Notes under the pieces: generated by a model
Told to the model about the DNA's origin: nothing
The model's input: only the letters and a program-made list of their open reading frames with translations
Database searches by the model: none
Made by a program: the position numbers and the translations under genes
NCBI GenBank assembly: GCA_013368315.1
Contig: JAACJM010000029.1
Coordinates: 372,001 to 436,000, forward strand
Source: Tetrapyrgos nigripes
Taxonomy: Eukaryota > Basidiomycota > Agaricomycetes > Agaricales > Campanellaceae
Length of the DNA: 64,000 bases
Direction of reading: 5' to 3'
Shown: positions 22,701 to 34,759 of the stretch, piece by piece
Layout: each line of letters begins with the position of its first letter
Numbering within the stretch: the stretch's first letter is position 1

Positions 22701-24709
22701 ACAACACGCTCTTGAATGCTCTTTGGAGTCTTCCCCCTTCCATCTGGGTCAGCCATCTTGACCACTGTTGCAGCATAGATGAACAGGCCATCTGCATGCT
22801 CAGATATGTCTTGTAGTATGTATCGTTCTACTAGAGGAAGAGCCTCCTCCATGTACAGCAAGATGTCTTCCTCAACCTTCTTTGTTGGTACATCCTGCAG
22901 ACGACACACAGCATTTGGCTCAAATGAGCTGCAAAGCTTAGCAATCTCTGGCTCAGTGCGGCTGGTGACAAGAAAGCGCAATCCATCTAATTTGCTGTCC
23001 CTGACAGCACCCAATAGCTTTTTGAGGAAAAGGAAGCCATTTTCATTCTCATCCAGAGCATCAATGACCATAATGCAAATAGGAAGGTCCCTGGTACGCT
23101 CAGAAGAGCTCATCTGCCAAGGTTTGACCAACATTTCCTCAAACTGTTTATCAAGCTTGTCTGTAGCAAGCCCCGAATCCCCCTCCAAAGCACCCACAAG
23201 CTGGCCAGCATAGGATGAGGAGACATCAGCAAGACGTCGGCATATTGTTGGCAGTAAATACTGTGGTTTGCCACTGTCAAGCTGGCGAGAGGCAAAAAAG
23301 GATACTACAGGACATCGACCTCCTGAATCATTAGTGACAGGGCCAGTGGTTACTGTGCTATGGATGAGATATTCTATTTCCTCACAAATTGTCATTGCAA
23401 TTGTTGTCTTGCCCATTCCCGCTGCACCTGTCAACCAGAACACAGGTGCTGCATTTTCTGACTGTAGCCAATGTCGAATATCCTCCAGTACTTCTGTACG
23501 AGTGCCTTTTGTACATGCCCTCCTAACCACATCTGATCCATAGATGCCAGACGTATATGCTGCTGCAGATGCAATGGGAAGATTCTGCAGGGCCAGATTC
23601 TAAAGGACCATCATGTCAAAGCCTCGTCAGAGCCAGTATAAAGGGAACTTACTTTGCGAATTGTGCTGGTATCACGTTCTATAGCCAATTGAAGTGCAAG
23701 CTAAAATAGACTAGTATCAGCAACAAATAAACATGGAGAGGTGAGGAGACTCACTCTGAGGTTGCCGATCACTTGCTCAATATTTTTGTATGCAGATAGC
23801 AAATTCTCAGCATCAGTTGTGCCTTGAGTGATGCGCATCAGCAACCCATGGGTCTGCATATTACGGATCTTGTCTCCTTCCTCCTTCAGAGTCCTGTGTA
23901 GGACATCAGGTTGACCGCTTCTTATAGCGATAATCAATACTTACTTGGTGCACCCAAGGATACCTACATATAGGTATGACGCCTTATCCCCAAATTGATA
24001 GTCCCGTAGTCGATCTTCCAGAGCTCGTAGAACAGGTTGGACCTTCTCAATGCGCTTGAGCGTATTGTCCATCTCGCTCCAATTGGATTTCACTTTCTGC
24101 TTTGCGTGTCAGCTCTTGGCCTTCTATCAGTAGCGGATGACGCACCTTTCCTAATTCAATAGCAGCAACTACACCACGAAGAACGGACTCGACGATTGGT
24201 ACCCCAGCAGTAGCCTCCTTGGCAATGTTCAGCGCCTCGTTAAAGCCATCGCAAATGGTATTGACAATTCCTTGAGTTCCTAGATGACAGTCATCAGCTC
24301 TAATAGATCGACGAGCAAAGATTACTAACCGTCTGTTGACGAAGGTTGAGTAGCCGTCGCCGACGAGATCTGAGCAATCGGCGGAGGTGTACCCGATGCG
24401 CGTGTAGCAGTCGGCAAGGCTGGAGCAATCAGCGGGCCTTGAGCATCCAGCAGGGCCTGAACAGTTAACGAAGGTTGATTGGAAGATGGGACGCCCTCGT
24501 TATGATCAAGATCGGCGGTGGAGGTCCGAGGCGTCGCATTGGAGGAATGGTGACCGAGTGGATTTGCTGAGAAGACAGCGATATTAGCAGCATTGCGAAA
24601 TAATCTCTCAGTATAGCATTGCGTATTTGATTTGAAGGGTCTTACATCGAGGTTGGTTTGGATCCTTGTTTTTGAAAATTTTCCTCATAGATTTCTTCAC
24701 TTGCTTCAT
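19701..24709 (-). CDS. NACHT-WD40 STAND protein (HNWD/HET-E-like NLR), NLR-2
   Basis: I can splice an intact 1,541-aa protein from eight exons: 24709-24646, 24566-24330, 24279-24146, 24096-23945, 23893-23755, 23700-23653, 23599-22010 and 21962-19701. All phases agree and introns are 46-80 nt. Residues 1-258 form a variable helical N-terminus. The NACHT NTPase has Walker A GAAGMGKTTIA near residue 316 and Walker B ICIMVIDALDE near 422. The usual helical linker (HVEPSIHTWKDAVSFCRSF ... STPHLYVSAL) follows, then 14 WD40 repeats of 42 aa, then the conserved fungal C-terminal tail (WLPTHLRNAVYTPYTKLII). In this family ligand binding by the repeats triggers NTP-dependent oligomerisation and a death or immune response (heterokaryon incompatibility in Podospora HET-E/D). 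The effector domain is not a recognised HET or PNP domain. It is paralogous to NLR-1. Confidence 0.9.
19985..21715 (-). repeat. array of 14 near-identical WD40-coding units (126 bp)
   Basis: Units of 126 bp encode GDQIVSGGxDxSVxVWDAAS, then GEQLKELTGHSxxVxSVAFS and PK. Nucleotide identity between units is very high, and most changes fall at the same few codons (the residues after GG, around VWD, and between GHS and SVAFS). All three minus-strand frames stay open for long distances, because the repeats share one sequence without stops in the alternative frames. Confidence 0.9.
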
Positions 24710-27700
24710 GGCTGGACGACGACAAGCAAGTTGAGATGGTGGTACGGGAGCAAGAAGTCGGAAAAGTTTCAAAGTCACCTGACGCCTTGATGAACACGCC
24801 GTTCCTGACAAAAGATAAGGTTTCGCGGAGGGTCTGCTGACCTTGATAAGATAAGTAACTGGTACTTGCGTAGAGTGTACTCTAGTGTACTTTAGAGGAT
24901 TCCAACCTTCCTGGCCCAATTGTGAGATCAGCGTCTTTCGAATTTGCCTACTGACGAAAGTCACGCAGACTCTCCCTTCCCATCTCTTACCCTTCCTGGC
25001 AACCCTGACTACCCTTCGATGAACCAACTTATCTTCCCCTTAACCCAACTCGAATTTAGCGATGACTAGAAGGACAGCCTATGACTTGGGTATTCGATAG
25101 AGTGTTATTGGCGGACAGGTCCGCATATTATCAGAGGTTTCAGAGCACGGCTGGGGTGAGTCTTTCGTGTCTTCATTACTTCATTGTGTCTGTCTTTCGT
25201 TCTCGTTTTCTTTCTGTTTTCTTTGGTTTAGTCTCTCTTCTAACTATGTAGCTAATGCCTAACTAACCCGCCTCTCTCTCCCTCTAAAATCTTTATTCCC
25301 TCTAATCCTCGCTGTCCCTTCGTTGCACCGCTCCACGTCCCACAGAACCCCTTCGCCCACCCCCTCTCCGGCTGAAGACAAGGCACAGCAGAGTAGTGGA
25401 TGCCTATACGGATTACTGTCGTGCCGTTCCCTGGGGCAGACTGCCTCGTTCAACTCTTCTTCTACATCGAAAAAATCGGCCTTATAGTCAGGCCCACTGG
25501 AGGGACATCGACATCAATACCTACTCAACCGGACTCTCAAAATCAACGCGAACGCCAAGAACGAGACGTCGACTCTGATAACACAGAAAGCGACACGCAC
25601 AAGTCGGCCTCGGGGTACCAAAGCATGTAATAACATACGTATCCCAACAAGATTGGACCCGGCGTAAACTCTTACAAGAGCGTCATGAGAGGTTGGTTAG
25701 CGTTTGGAAGGGGTTAGGGAGGAGTGGAATAGGAATGAGAGTGCGAAAGAGGGGAAAGGTGAGTTGTTCCTTCCGTGTCTACTACTTGTGGAGTGGATTT
25801 TGAGTTTTGCGTTCTCTAGGGACGTCCACCATTTTTTGGCCCCTGTGGACGGGGCCAGGACACCATCGAGAAAGACCTGTATCAAACGGTGAGTTTATCC
25901 ATGCATTCCCCATTATTTTACGCTCCCGGTACTGGAGGAAGGCACATCATATCTTCTACTTCCTCTTTCACTTTTATTCCTTGTTCTACCTCATCGCTAT
26001 TATAGCGTATCCTCTTCTATTATCTTTTTCTCACTCGGCTTCACTCCAGAAATCGCTTTATTGACTCGTCACTATGTAGTGGTCTACTTGCTTGCGGTCT
26101 TGAGGTCAACTATCTCCTTCTCCCCTTACCATTCCTTCGCTCCAAGTTGTAGCAGATGTTTCAACATACCAACAACCTCAAGGTAGGAACGGATTCCCTT
26201 TAACATTCCCTTATTAACCATTCCCCAATTCTAGTCGAAAATAATGTCAACTACTGCCGAGGCCTAGATATCCATTCTCCCGACTTCAAACGCTGCCTCG
26301 AATTAGGCCTACTGGATGGCCATAAACAAGTGTGGTCTCACTAATTGCTAGGGCATAACATTAGTGAGGCATCACTGCAAGATGAGCAGCCTCTACTGGT
26401 CAACGGCGAAATTCGTACCTATAGTATGTATGTCTGCTTACAAATTGACTGGTTTTGTCTCTAACCATAACTTCTGCATCGTTACAGGTATCTACCGCCT
26501 TGTAACCTTCAGCAGCTTCCTCCGTCATGCACACATCATTCCCAACCTCCACCGACTCTCTTCTCTCATTACGCAATGACTGTCATACACACCTCTCCCA
26601 CTCTACACCAATCTTCCCTCTGTTCTACCACATCAACTTCCTCAGCACTTGGGACCGTTTTGTTGCGTATTCCGGGGTTATCCACGACGGCAAAAACGAC
26701 TCCGACGGCCCCCGAACGCCCAAACCTTCTCCAAGACAAGTATAGCCTGCCAGCTCATCAAAACGCCGAACCGAAGACATGCGCGCCGAGTCGTTTTTTG
26801 GCTGTATTGGAATGACTCGTTCTGGCTTTGTTAGCGCGGTTTATTGGAGCTGGGAATCCGCTGATGGACGCAACTTGGTGCTGGTCTCAGTGGTTTGGGC
26901 GTTGAGGGCATTATGTCCTCGATGTACTAGCGGATTTTATTCTGGGATTTTTTCCACCGTTTGAAGGCACTGGGGCAGTCGGAGTCGCGTTCCCCGTCAA
27001 TAACAACCTCGTAAAACAGATAGAGAAAGTCTCGAACGTTCTCCAGGACGACGAGCAACTGCCAGGTCATCAAACTCTCAAAAGCCAAAACTTATATACC
27101 GACTCGTTTCTCGTTGGACTGGTACCTCTCCGGCGTCGTTATCGGGATTTTCTGGAACTTAGAACTCGTGGGTTGGCGTGGTTTGGTGAAGCTCTGGATG
27201 GTTATGGTGTCGTCGACATCGTGTCCTTGGATGTACCTGTGTAGTGGAGACTCATATCCCAACCGGATACGTTTCGTCCATTCTTTACATCTTATCGCAA
27301 CTGACTCTGAGTGTTGGTGCTCTTCGTCTTTCTTCTTCCAGGTGGCCATCCGTATCGAGCAACACTTTATCTTCGATTCTGCAAGGCTTTACATGACTGG
27401 GTCACCGAAATAGTCTAACGTCACGCAATTTCAACGTGAGAGGATAGGAAAATGGGCCTTGGAAGTGTCTTCGTCGTACGTTGTGCATATCATGTACTAT
27501 CCTTTGTCTCATCTGACCCCAATCACGTCTTCGTTTCGGAGCCTACGTCTTCGCATGCTCTATCACCCTCTTATACATCATTCCTTCACCAACCCAGAGT
27601 CCAGCTATGCTTCGTCAAAGTCCCATCCCGGCGTAATACGACTACCAGACAAATACTCGGGATCCTTGTACAAGGTTTCTTCCGCTGAACCATGTCGAGT

Positions 27701-27785
27701 ATGTGACTGTTCTGGGACGCTCTGTTCGCTCTTTTAGGATTAACAACGGCGCAGTACACGATTCCAACCTAACCAGAAATTTTAT
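24710..27785. repeat. segmental duplication, copy 2 (5' flank of NLR-2)
   Basis: Co-linear with 1552-3545. The copy is longer, mainly because of extra sequence at 24880-25650 and 26070-26500. The best conserved open segment (plus strand about 27010-27240, EKVSNVLQDDEQLPGHQTLK and LVGLVPLRRRYRDFLELRTR) is longer here than in copy 1, where a stop interrupts it. I recognise no family. It is likely the remains of a gene divergently adjacent to the ancestral NLR. Confidence 0.6.
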
Positions 27786-28362
27786 GCCCGCTCCGAGGCC
27801 AGTGGTCACTGATGGCTGCCAGGTCATCATGACCCCAAACCCGACATGCGTAATGGCACTGTTTCTAAACGACTTGGGAAGTGCTAGGGCAGGTTACTGT
27901 GCGAGGATGACTTTCGTTTGGCGATGCATTGGCTGGTCTTTAGCTGTACAAGGATGGACTGCATGAAATCCGTCGTTTCATTTCCGTCTGGCTTCGGTGT
28001 GAGGCGTTCTCTCTACGTTTATCTCTTTCTAACGCTAGAGTCTCTAGATACCGTGGTCCTCAAGGTTTCTTCCACTCAGCGTCCAGCGTTCCCAACGTCG
28101 TCGTCGCTTTTTCTAGTTTCGTCGAACTTGGAAAACTTTGCTAGTCTCGCGGTCTACTTCAAGAACATGCCATTATCATCTTGCCCTTTGCTCGCCCTTC
28201 ACATACTTCGGCAACAGATCCTTCCAAACGCTACATGATCTTCTCAAACTCCAGTAACACTAACGTCTCGTCGGGTGAAAAAAGTTGCTGTGTTCATCCA
28301 ATGGTACGTTTCTATCTGCCTGTACCTCGTGTGTTTGACTGACTTGGCCGGTTACAATTAGT
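27786..28362. other. stretch without a supported gene
   Basis: Plus ORF 27918-28238 (106 aa) is open but shows no motif, no convincing start context and no duplicate in copy 1. Nothing further recognised. Confidence 0.35.
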
Positions 28363-28474
28363 AGGGTGTTTCACGCCGCGTTTTTTGGGGCATTTTTTGG
28401 ACCATTTTCCGTTCGCTGTTCTATTCATTTTCCGCTCAAAAAATGCCCGAAAACGGGTCCGCGTGAGAACCTAA
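28363..28474. repeat. imperfect fold-back repeat
   Basis: The left arm GTTTCACGCCGCGTTTTTTG then GGGCATTTTTTG pairs imperfectly with the right arm CAAAAAATGCCCGAAAAC then GGGTCCGCGTGAGAAC. The loop is about 30 nt. It is probably a small fold-back element, and no target duplication was seen. Confidence 0.45.
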
Positions 28475-29352
28475 ATATTGACCAATGTATTTACCTTCAG
28501 TCAGGTTTTTTGAAATTTTGAAATGCGATTTTTCTTTCGCCATGCCCTTCATCTCCCCCCGCCTAGGGGCGTGTACAAGTAGTATGCTCGACGGCTTCAG
28601 TTTCTTCCAGAGAAGCCGAGGAGATGTCCGTGGACCTGTCACTCGGAAACCTCGGGATCGGGAAGTGACGTCGCTGCCTGCTCCCTTGGCATCAACCATG
28701 ACCAGCACCGACAGCAAGAAGAATAGTCCGATACCGGAATTCTGAAGAATTCTGAGCGTGAATTCCGTTCATTCCGAGTATTTCCTAGTGAGTGATTCAT
28801 TCATTTGAATGCTCCAATTCACACCACTCGTTCTTGCACTGCCCGCAAGGTTTGCACACCTTTTCAATTCCCGCAGTGCCAATCTTTCCTATGTAATATC
28901 GTCTCGCTTCCATGTTTCAACACCTTATGTATGTACTTGGCAATGACAAATCGATGAACCAAATGATCGTGGCGATTAGACTCACATTTCGCGTGTTGTG
29001 GGCCAAGTCTACGAATCTTCTAGAGAATTGGAGGTCATTCACCTTTTGTTTCTCCTACAGTGCATACAGAACAAGTTATCGATGTTAACAGGCTCGCGAG
29101 AGCATTGCACCAGGCTGGTTTCACCCAATCACGGGATGGAGTCTCGAATCTGGCAGACAGCTTTAGTAACGCTGGAGCCACAGGCATGCGCCAAGATTTG
29201 TATCACATCAATAGAGTAACATCTGTTCTCTCATAACTCCTTCTCCGCCCTTGAACAGCCATTGTGTCAGTGTCACTTTAAAACCCCTAGAACGGATCGT
29301 ATGGATCCATTCCTCACCTCCTTTCTTTTCTTCAGATTCCTTTGTTTCCGAC
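28475..29352. other. intergenic, upstream of the S33 hydrolase
   Basis: Short overlapping ORFs only. It likely contains the promoter of the gene starting at 29353, preceded by a pyrimidine-rich stretch (ctcctttcttttcttc) just before the ATG, as is common at fungal transcription starts. Confidence 0.4.
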
Positions 29353-31692
29353 ATGGTGTTTACACCTCGATTATTTAGTACTAACACGAAGAAATGGCTG
29401 TCATTACTCGCCTTATTGAACATTCAAGTTGCTAGTGCCCAAAACTCGACCGACTTTGATTGGACTTCAGTGAGTTTCACCATGTCGCAGTCATCAAAAA
29501 CTTCAGCTAACAATTCAATACACTATTACTTATATAGATAGAACCAAGCCCAGAGTTTTCCTGGGTTGATTGTTTCTCCAAGTTTCAATGTGCTCGTTTT
29601 CGGGTATGTATACTTTTCTTTCTCTGTCAGCCATCAAGCTAGATGAGACTGATAGAAACCATAAAACCTCGGTTTTCTAGGTCCCTCTCGACTACTCCGA
29701 TCCAAACAACACTCAAACCGCCGCAATCGCAGTTATCAAGTTGAACGCCACTGTTGATAGCTCAGACCCAGCATACGGTGGACCTTTATTCTATAACCCA
29801 GGTGGACCGGGATTGAGTGGAGTAACGAATGCTTTCAAGGGAAGTGCTGCATACCTGCAGGGGATTTTTGGGAATCAGTTTGATATCATTGGGTTTGATC
29901 CTCGCGGTGAGTCTAGTCTGCTTAGCAGGTTTTACTTGTGCTTACGCTTCTCTACTTACTTATTGGACTTGAAATTCAGGCGTCGGACAATCTACACCAA
30001 AGATATCCTCCACCGTCTTCAAATCTGAAGAAGAAATGATTAACTGGAGTAACGACGAGGATATCGATCTGAACGCGACTATGGATTCGTTGCCGCATGC
30101 ATGGGCGAGAGCTCAAGTTATCGGACAGTTGGCGGAAAGCCGGGATAAGAATGGGACTTTGAATTTTGTGACGACGGATTTTGTTGCCACAGATATGCTT
30201 GCTATGAGTGAAGCTTTGGGTCAGGAGAAATTGCAGTATTATGGGGGATCGTGCGTATAACAATGATATTATGATTCGTTGAAGCTTACAATTCTTCTCC
30301 TTCTAGCTATGGAACTGCCCTTGGTTCTGTTTTTGCGACAATGTTCCCGGTGTGTATCGATAGTGATATTTCTCTTGCAAGCATCTCCTGACGTGTCTCT
30401 CGTGTCCAGGATCGCGTCGGTCGTGTCGTCGTTGATGGTAAGAGATTGTAGACCATTGATTCCTCCGTAATAATCGTGATCCTCAGGTTGCTTGGACATG
30501 GATGGTTACTTCTCCAGTATGTCATTGACATCTTTACATCTACGTTTCCGCTAACATGGGCTTTTCGTACTTAGCTGACTTGGCCGATAACATAATGGAC
30601 GCCGATAAAACCATGCAAGCGTTCTATGACGGGTGTCACGCTGCTGGCCCCGAAGCCTGCGCGTTCTATGCATCATCTCCAGCAGAAATCCAAGCCAACG
30701 TTGAAGCTCTCTATGTGTCCATTAGAGCTCAACCGGTTCCTATATTCGATGGAGATGATAGCTTTGGTATCCTCACCTACGACAATCTCCGAGCGGTTGT
30801 CTTAGAGGCCCTCAAGAACCCTCAGCCTGTGTTATTCCCTATAATGGCGGCTGGATTCGCACAACTTTCTGCTGGGAATGCGACTGGCCTTTCTCAAATA
30901 TTGTATGTAATTCTTTGATTTGAGATTTGATTGGGTCTTTTTTTGCTTATTGATGTGATCATGGTCATTCAGAGGTGGTGGTGCATCCGAAAGTGGTGAC
31001 TTCGACAGTCTGATCAATGAGATCTCAATATGGTGTAGTGATGCAGAACCTAGTGACCTGGATACATCGCAGTTGCGGGAGTACATGTCTAACATCAATT
31101 CAACCTTTTCTGGAATGTTCTCCCTTCAAATCATGACTTGGTGCACGTAGGTATACAATTGCTTGATGTAGATACCTTTTGCTGAAGCCGTGTTGTGTTC
31201 AGAGGATGGAGAGTCCACCCAGAGGGCCGTTTCCGTGGTATGTCCATCATTTTCGTTAGATTATCTTTCGTCACTCAGAGCTGTGTAGGACCCGTTGGCG
31301 CCAACACCAGTTCACCTCTTCTGGTCATTGGAAACACAGCAGATCCAGTTACACCGTTGTCCGCGTGAGTCAAGGATTTCCCTGCTTTAAGTTCACTCGA
31401 GGGCTAGACATATTTTCTGCAGCGCAAAGAAAATGAGCGCGTCCTTCCCTGGCTCTGGTCTTCTGATCCAGGATTCACCCGGGGTAAGCACCGAGATTAT
31501 CGATTCTTGCGTTCAGTTCGTCTTATATCCCCATAGCATACAGCCCTCAACTTTGCATCGAATTGCACATCCCAACACGTCGCTGCCTACTTTGCCAATG
31601 GTACTTTGCCTGAAGAAGGAACAGTTTGTTCTCTCAATGATCCATTGTTCCCCGCTATTAACGAGGTTACTAACGGTACAACTCAATCATAA
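29353..31692 (+). CDS. secreted S33 alpha/beta hydrolase, TAP-like (tripeptidyl aminopeptidase family)
   Basis: Thirteen exons splice into a 536-aa protein: 29353-29469, 29538-29603, 29681-29906, 29980-30250, 30307-30349, 30410-30437, 30487-30516, 30575-30902, 30973-31146, 31203-31237, 31289-31364, 31423-31483, 31537-31692. All junctions are GT..AG and in phase. A signal peptide follows the start (KKWLSLLALLNIQVASAQ). Then come VPLDYSDPNN (entry to the fold), PLFYNPGGPGLSG (oxyanion loop), FDIIGFDPRGVGQSTP, the nucleophile elbow YYGGS|YGT split by an intron (Ser near residue 227), the C-terminal TAP-like module SPLLVIGNTADPVTPLSAA (catalytic Asp) and HTALNFASNCTS (His near residue 486). Relatives cleave short peptides from the N-terminus or act as lipases/esterases; the substrate is not known. 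Several NxS/T sites fit secretion. I see no defects. Confidence 0.9.
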
Positions 31693-32741
31693 TCTGCAAA
31701 TTCCTGAGTGAAGATGTGGACAGTCCACTTCATTATTTCATGATTCTTTGAACTATGTATGTGTTATTTTAATATTCAGCAGTGTTTGAACCAAGTTGAG
31801 AACGCAAGTTTTCTTCATTCGGTATGTGGTTGGAAAGAGATTCCATCGACGAGGTGGAAGGTGGTACCAATCGCCCAGACCAAAAGCTCAGTGAGTGCGG
31901 CTTGGACTTTCTTGTTTCGGAAATGGCTTTGCACCGATTCACAGGGATCGTGTATTAGAATGTCTTTCGAAGCTCCTCAGACTCTGTTGCCCCCGACAGA
32001 GGAGCTTAGGTCGCTATCCAGGTTTGGTGTCCCCATAGCTCGTGGATCTTGGAGGCGTTTAGATACCCGTCTGCGTTGGGGGGTCTTGGTCTTGCATTTG
32101 TGTTCACGTTCATTGTTACTACGCCTTCGTTAAGACCTGAGGACTGAGGGTGCAAATGGGCTCTATGTGGAACTCAACACGGGGAAGAAGAAATAATCTC
32201 TAGGAATCTCGTCAGAAAACCTTAATGAAATCAAATCTTCAAGATCAATTCAAGATTGTTCACCCACTGCTGAGTGCTCAAATCCTTTTCGAAAGTCTAA
32301 GATTAATGGTTAGCTGCGCCAGATCTGGCCTAGCTTGACTAATGTTGGTGGTGTACGACAGTGTTCACTACTTCAGTCGAAAATTCCTCCAGAGCAGGCA
32401 ATACGGGAACTGATCGCATTGTCATCGCAATGATCGGCGGACCAATCGAATGACGTCATGCGGTGTCGCTGGCGGGAGTTTGGTCAACTTCCTGTCGTCG
32501 ACTCCCTTCATCGCGCTGCAAGTACTTGCCCCCGTATTCTGCTGCTATCTGTGGATCTGATCTGTACGATCTAACGAAGACTGCTTAAAGGCGTGTCATT
32601 GGTCAAAGCTCGTCTCCGGGGTCAGAACACAATATTTGAATAAGTATTCCTCGAATGTACAATAACTGAAAAATGAACAATCTGAGTAGATTGCTGAGAT
32701 ATCTGTGAACTGGGGTAAAAAGCCATCGCTTCGCATGGAAA
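31693..32741. other. stretch without a supported gene
   Basis: It holds the 3' flank of the hydrolase gene and a 124-aa plus ORF (31759-32133) with no recognisable motif, probably chance. Nothing else identified. Confidence 0.4.
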
Positions 32742-33427
32742 GCTACGAGGCCTGTTCAATAAAGCCAAAATTTTACTCTTATATTGACTACGCTGCAGCT
32801 GCTGAGAGAAAGAGAGCTAAAACAACAAAAGAGGATTTGAAGACAAGAATTACGAGGTTTGTACTTGATGTGAATGCAAGCTTGAGGAGTGGAGGAATAG
32901 GCACACCCAGCACTAACCAATATTCATTGGCCAAAAGTTAGTTCAGAAAGGCCAAAATTTCGAGGGACCAGGAAACTCATTTGGAAACAAAAGGTTTTCG
33001 TGCTTCAGAAATCTATCGGAAGCAGATCCGAGCCAATCGGATCACTTGCCGAGGCTTCGGAAATTTAAACTTTTCGAATCCATTTTTGAGCACCAGAGAT
33101 TTGATGTTTCCTAATTAACTTCTGGACACGGGATATTGGTTACTGCTGGGTGTGAGGGCAGTGGACATTGTCGATGCTGGCAGTGAAAACGAGAGAGTCG
33201 ACACGCTGCCAGCTGGCATGACATTTGCATGATGTTGTGGTTGTCGACAGAAAGGCCTCGGATCCGAGGAAGCCGTGAACAACGTCATGGGTCTTTGATG
33301 GGTCTCGACCGTGACTCCAGATGAGCGCCTAATGAGCGCCAACGAACAGGGGTGGGAGTTTGAACCCGTGGAAAAGATCTGGGAGGTCGCTACGGCATAA
33401 ATTAACTCAGCCTAAAGGCCTTGTAAC
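32742..33427. mobile_element. small TIR element (GTTACGAGGCC family), copy 1
   Basis: Ends GCTACGAGGCC (32742) and GGCCTTGTAAC (33427) form an 11-bp imperfect inverted repeat. Both subterminal regions match the copy at 41.77-42.54 kb: TCGCTTCGCATGG just outside the left end, and TTAACTCAGCCTAAA inside the right end. A short open segment (KRAKTTKEDLKTRITRFVLD, about 32810-32870) lies inside. It is interrupted by a 253-bp MITE. Confidence 0.5.
32902..33154. mobile_element. MITE family CACACCCAGCA, copy 1 (253 bp)
   Basis: TIRs CACACCCAGCACTAACCAAT / ATTGGTTACTGCTGGGTGTG are flanked by a 3-bp duplication AGG (32899-32901, 33155-33157). The interior shares GAAACTCA.TTGGAAACAAAA and CCGAGGCTTCGGAAATTTAA with copy 2. 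A CAC..GTG end with a 3-bp target duplication suggests a CACTA-like superfamily. Confidence 0.8.
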
Positions 33428-34154
33428 ATAATAGACTGGACTTAATAATCCAGAACTGAGAAATCTTGGATGAAATACACAGAGTGTGCAAAGTCATACA
33501 ATATTTAACAGAAAGCTCTGAATCAAAATATCTTGATCAGAGAACTCAATGTTCAATAATTCTGTCTTTGGCATAGATGTCGAGATCACACTCTGTGAGA
33601 GAGTAGACATAAGTAAGAAGTGGTACTTCGCAGGGGAAGTAGTTACTGGAAGGGAAGTACTTGTTAGGGAACTTGTTTTGAGGAACTTCTTCTTTTTATT
33701 TGTACACAAAATTGGGCTACTTATATACTCATAGAATAGGTATTTTAAATAACTGTGCAGCTGAGGCACAGTAAAAGTGGTACGATAAAGAAATAATCAC
33801 TATGGAGCAGTAACTGCGGAAAATATGAGTTAATCTGCACAGTAAGTGCGGCTAAGTAACTGTGCGCAAAGTGACTATGCTGCGCAGTGACTGTGGACTG
33901 TAGGTAAATTGGTAAATGATGAAATAGAAGTTGGTCTCATGACTGAAATATCCAATAATCCTAATAAGTAAAATTATCTCACACTGTGGCATTATGTGTC
34001 CAATGTGTAGAAACCACAAAGTGGGTTTATACTATCGATGCAATGGAAAGTTACATTGATATCTTTCAACAATTGTCTATATTGGACTTGACATTCCATC
34101 TTTGGATTTATTGAAATGCATCAATCCCAAGTCAATCCTTTTGTTTTAAACCAT
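33428..34154. other. stretch without a supported gene
   Basis: AT-rich; small ORFs at 33494-33769 and 33549-33734 on opposite strands are unremarkable. Imperfect repeats of ctgtgc/gcacag occur around 33750-33890. Confidence 0.35.
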
Positions 34155-34397
34155 CACACCCAGCAACAACCAATATTCTGTGGCCAAAAGTTAGTTCGAA
34201 AAGGTCAAGCTTTCCAGTGATGAGGAAACTCACTTGGAAACAAAAGGTTTTTGTGCTTTAGAAATTTATCGGAAGCGAACCGAGCCAATCGGATCACTTA
34301 CCGAGGCTTCGGAAATTTAAAGTTTTTGAATGCGTTTCCGAGCAACAAGTTTCCTAACTAACTTCTAGCCACAGAATATCGGTTAGTGCTGGGTGTG
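34155..34397. mobile_element. MITE family CACACCCAGCA, copy 2 (243 bp)
   Basis: TIRs CACACCCAGCAACAACCAAT / ATCGGTTAGTGCTGGGTGTG are flanked by the 3-bp duplication CAT (34152-34154, 34398-34400). About 80-85% similar by eye to copy 1, so the two insertions are independent. Confidence 0.8.
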
Positions 34398-34759
34398 CAT
34401 ACTCCTGCTGATTGATTCAAATATGGCCATCGTTCGCTTGATGGAGCTCTTGTGGGCAAGAGTAGCATTGTTAAAATTAATGCTGGAATGCGGGCTTATC
34501 TTTGCCATGCATGTAGATTGTCTCTTTCTGAGCATAAGCTACCTGCTCTTCACTTTTGCCTCACTTATTAACCATTTGCATCAAGGAGAATCACTGCCTG
34601 ATCTTCAATCTCTCAACATAACTCGGGCAGAAGAAATGGTATGTGCCATTTACCACACTACAGTGCATGTTGTTTTCTATCGATGAAACTTAACCACGAG
34701 TTCTTCAATACAGTCTCACTTATGAAGAGAGATCCTCTACCTACTCTTCATCAATCACA

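Noticed and set aside
31759..32133. 124-codon plus ORF after the S33 hydrolase
   Set aside because: No motif, no start context and directly downstream of a complete gene; probably 3' flank.
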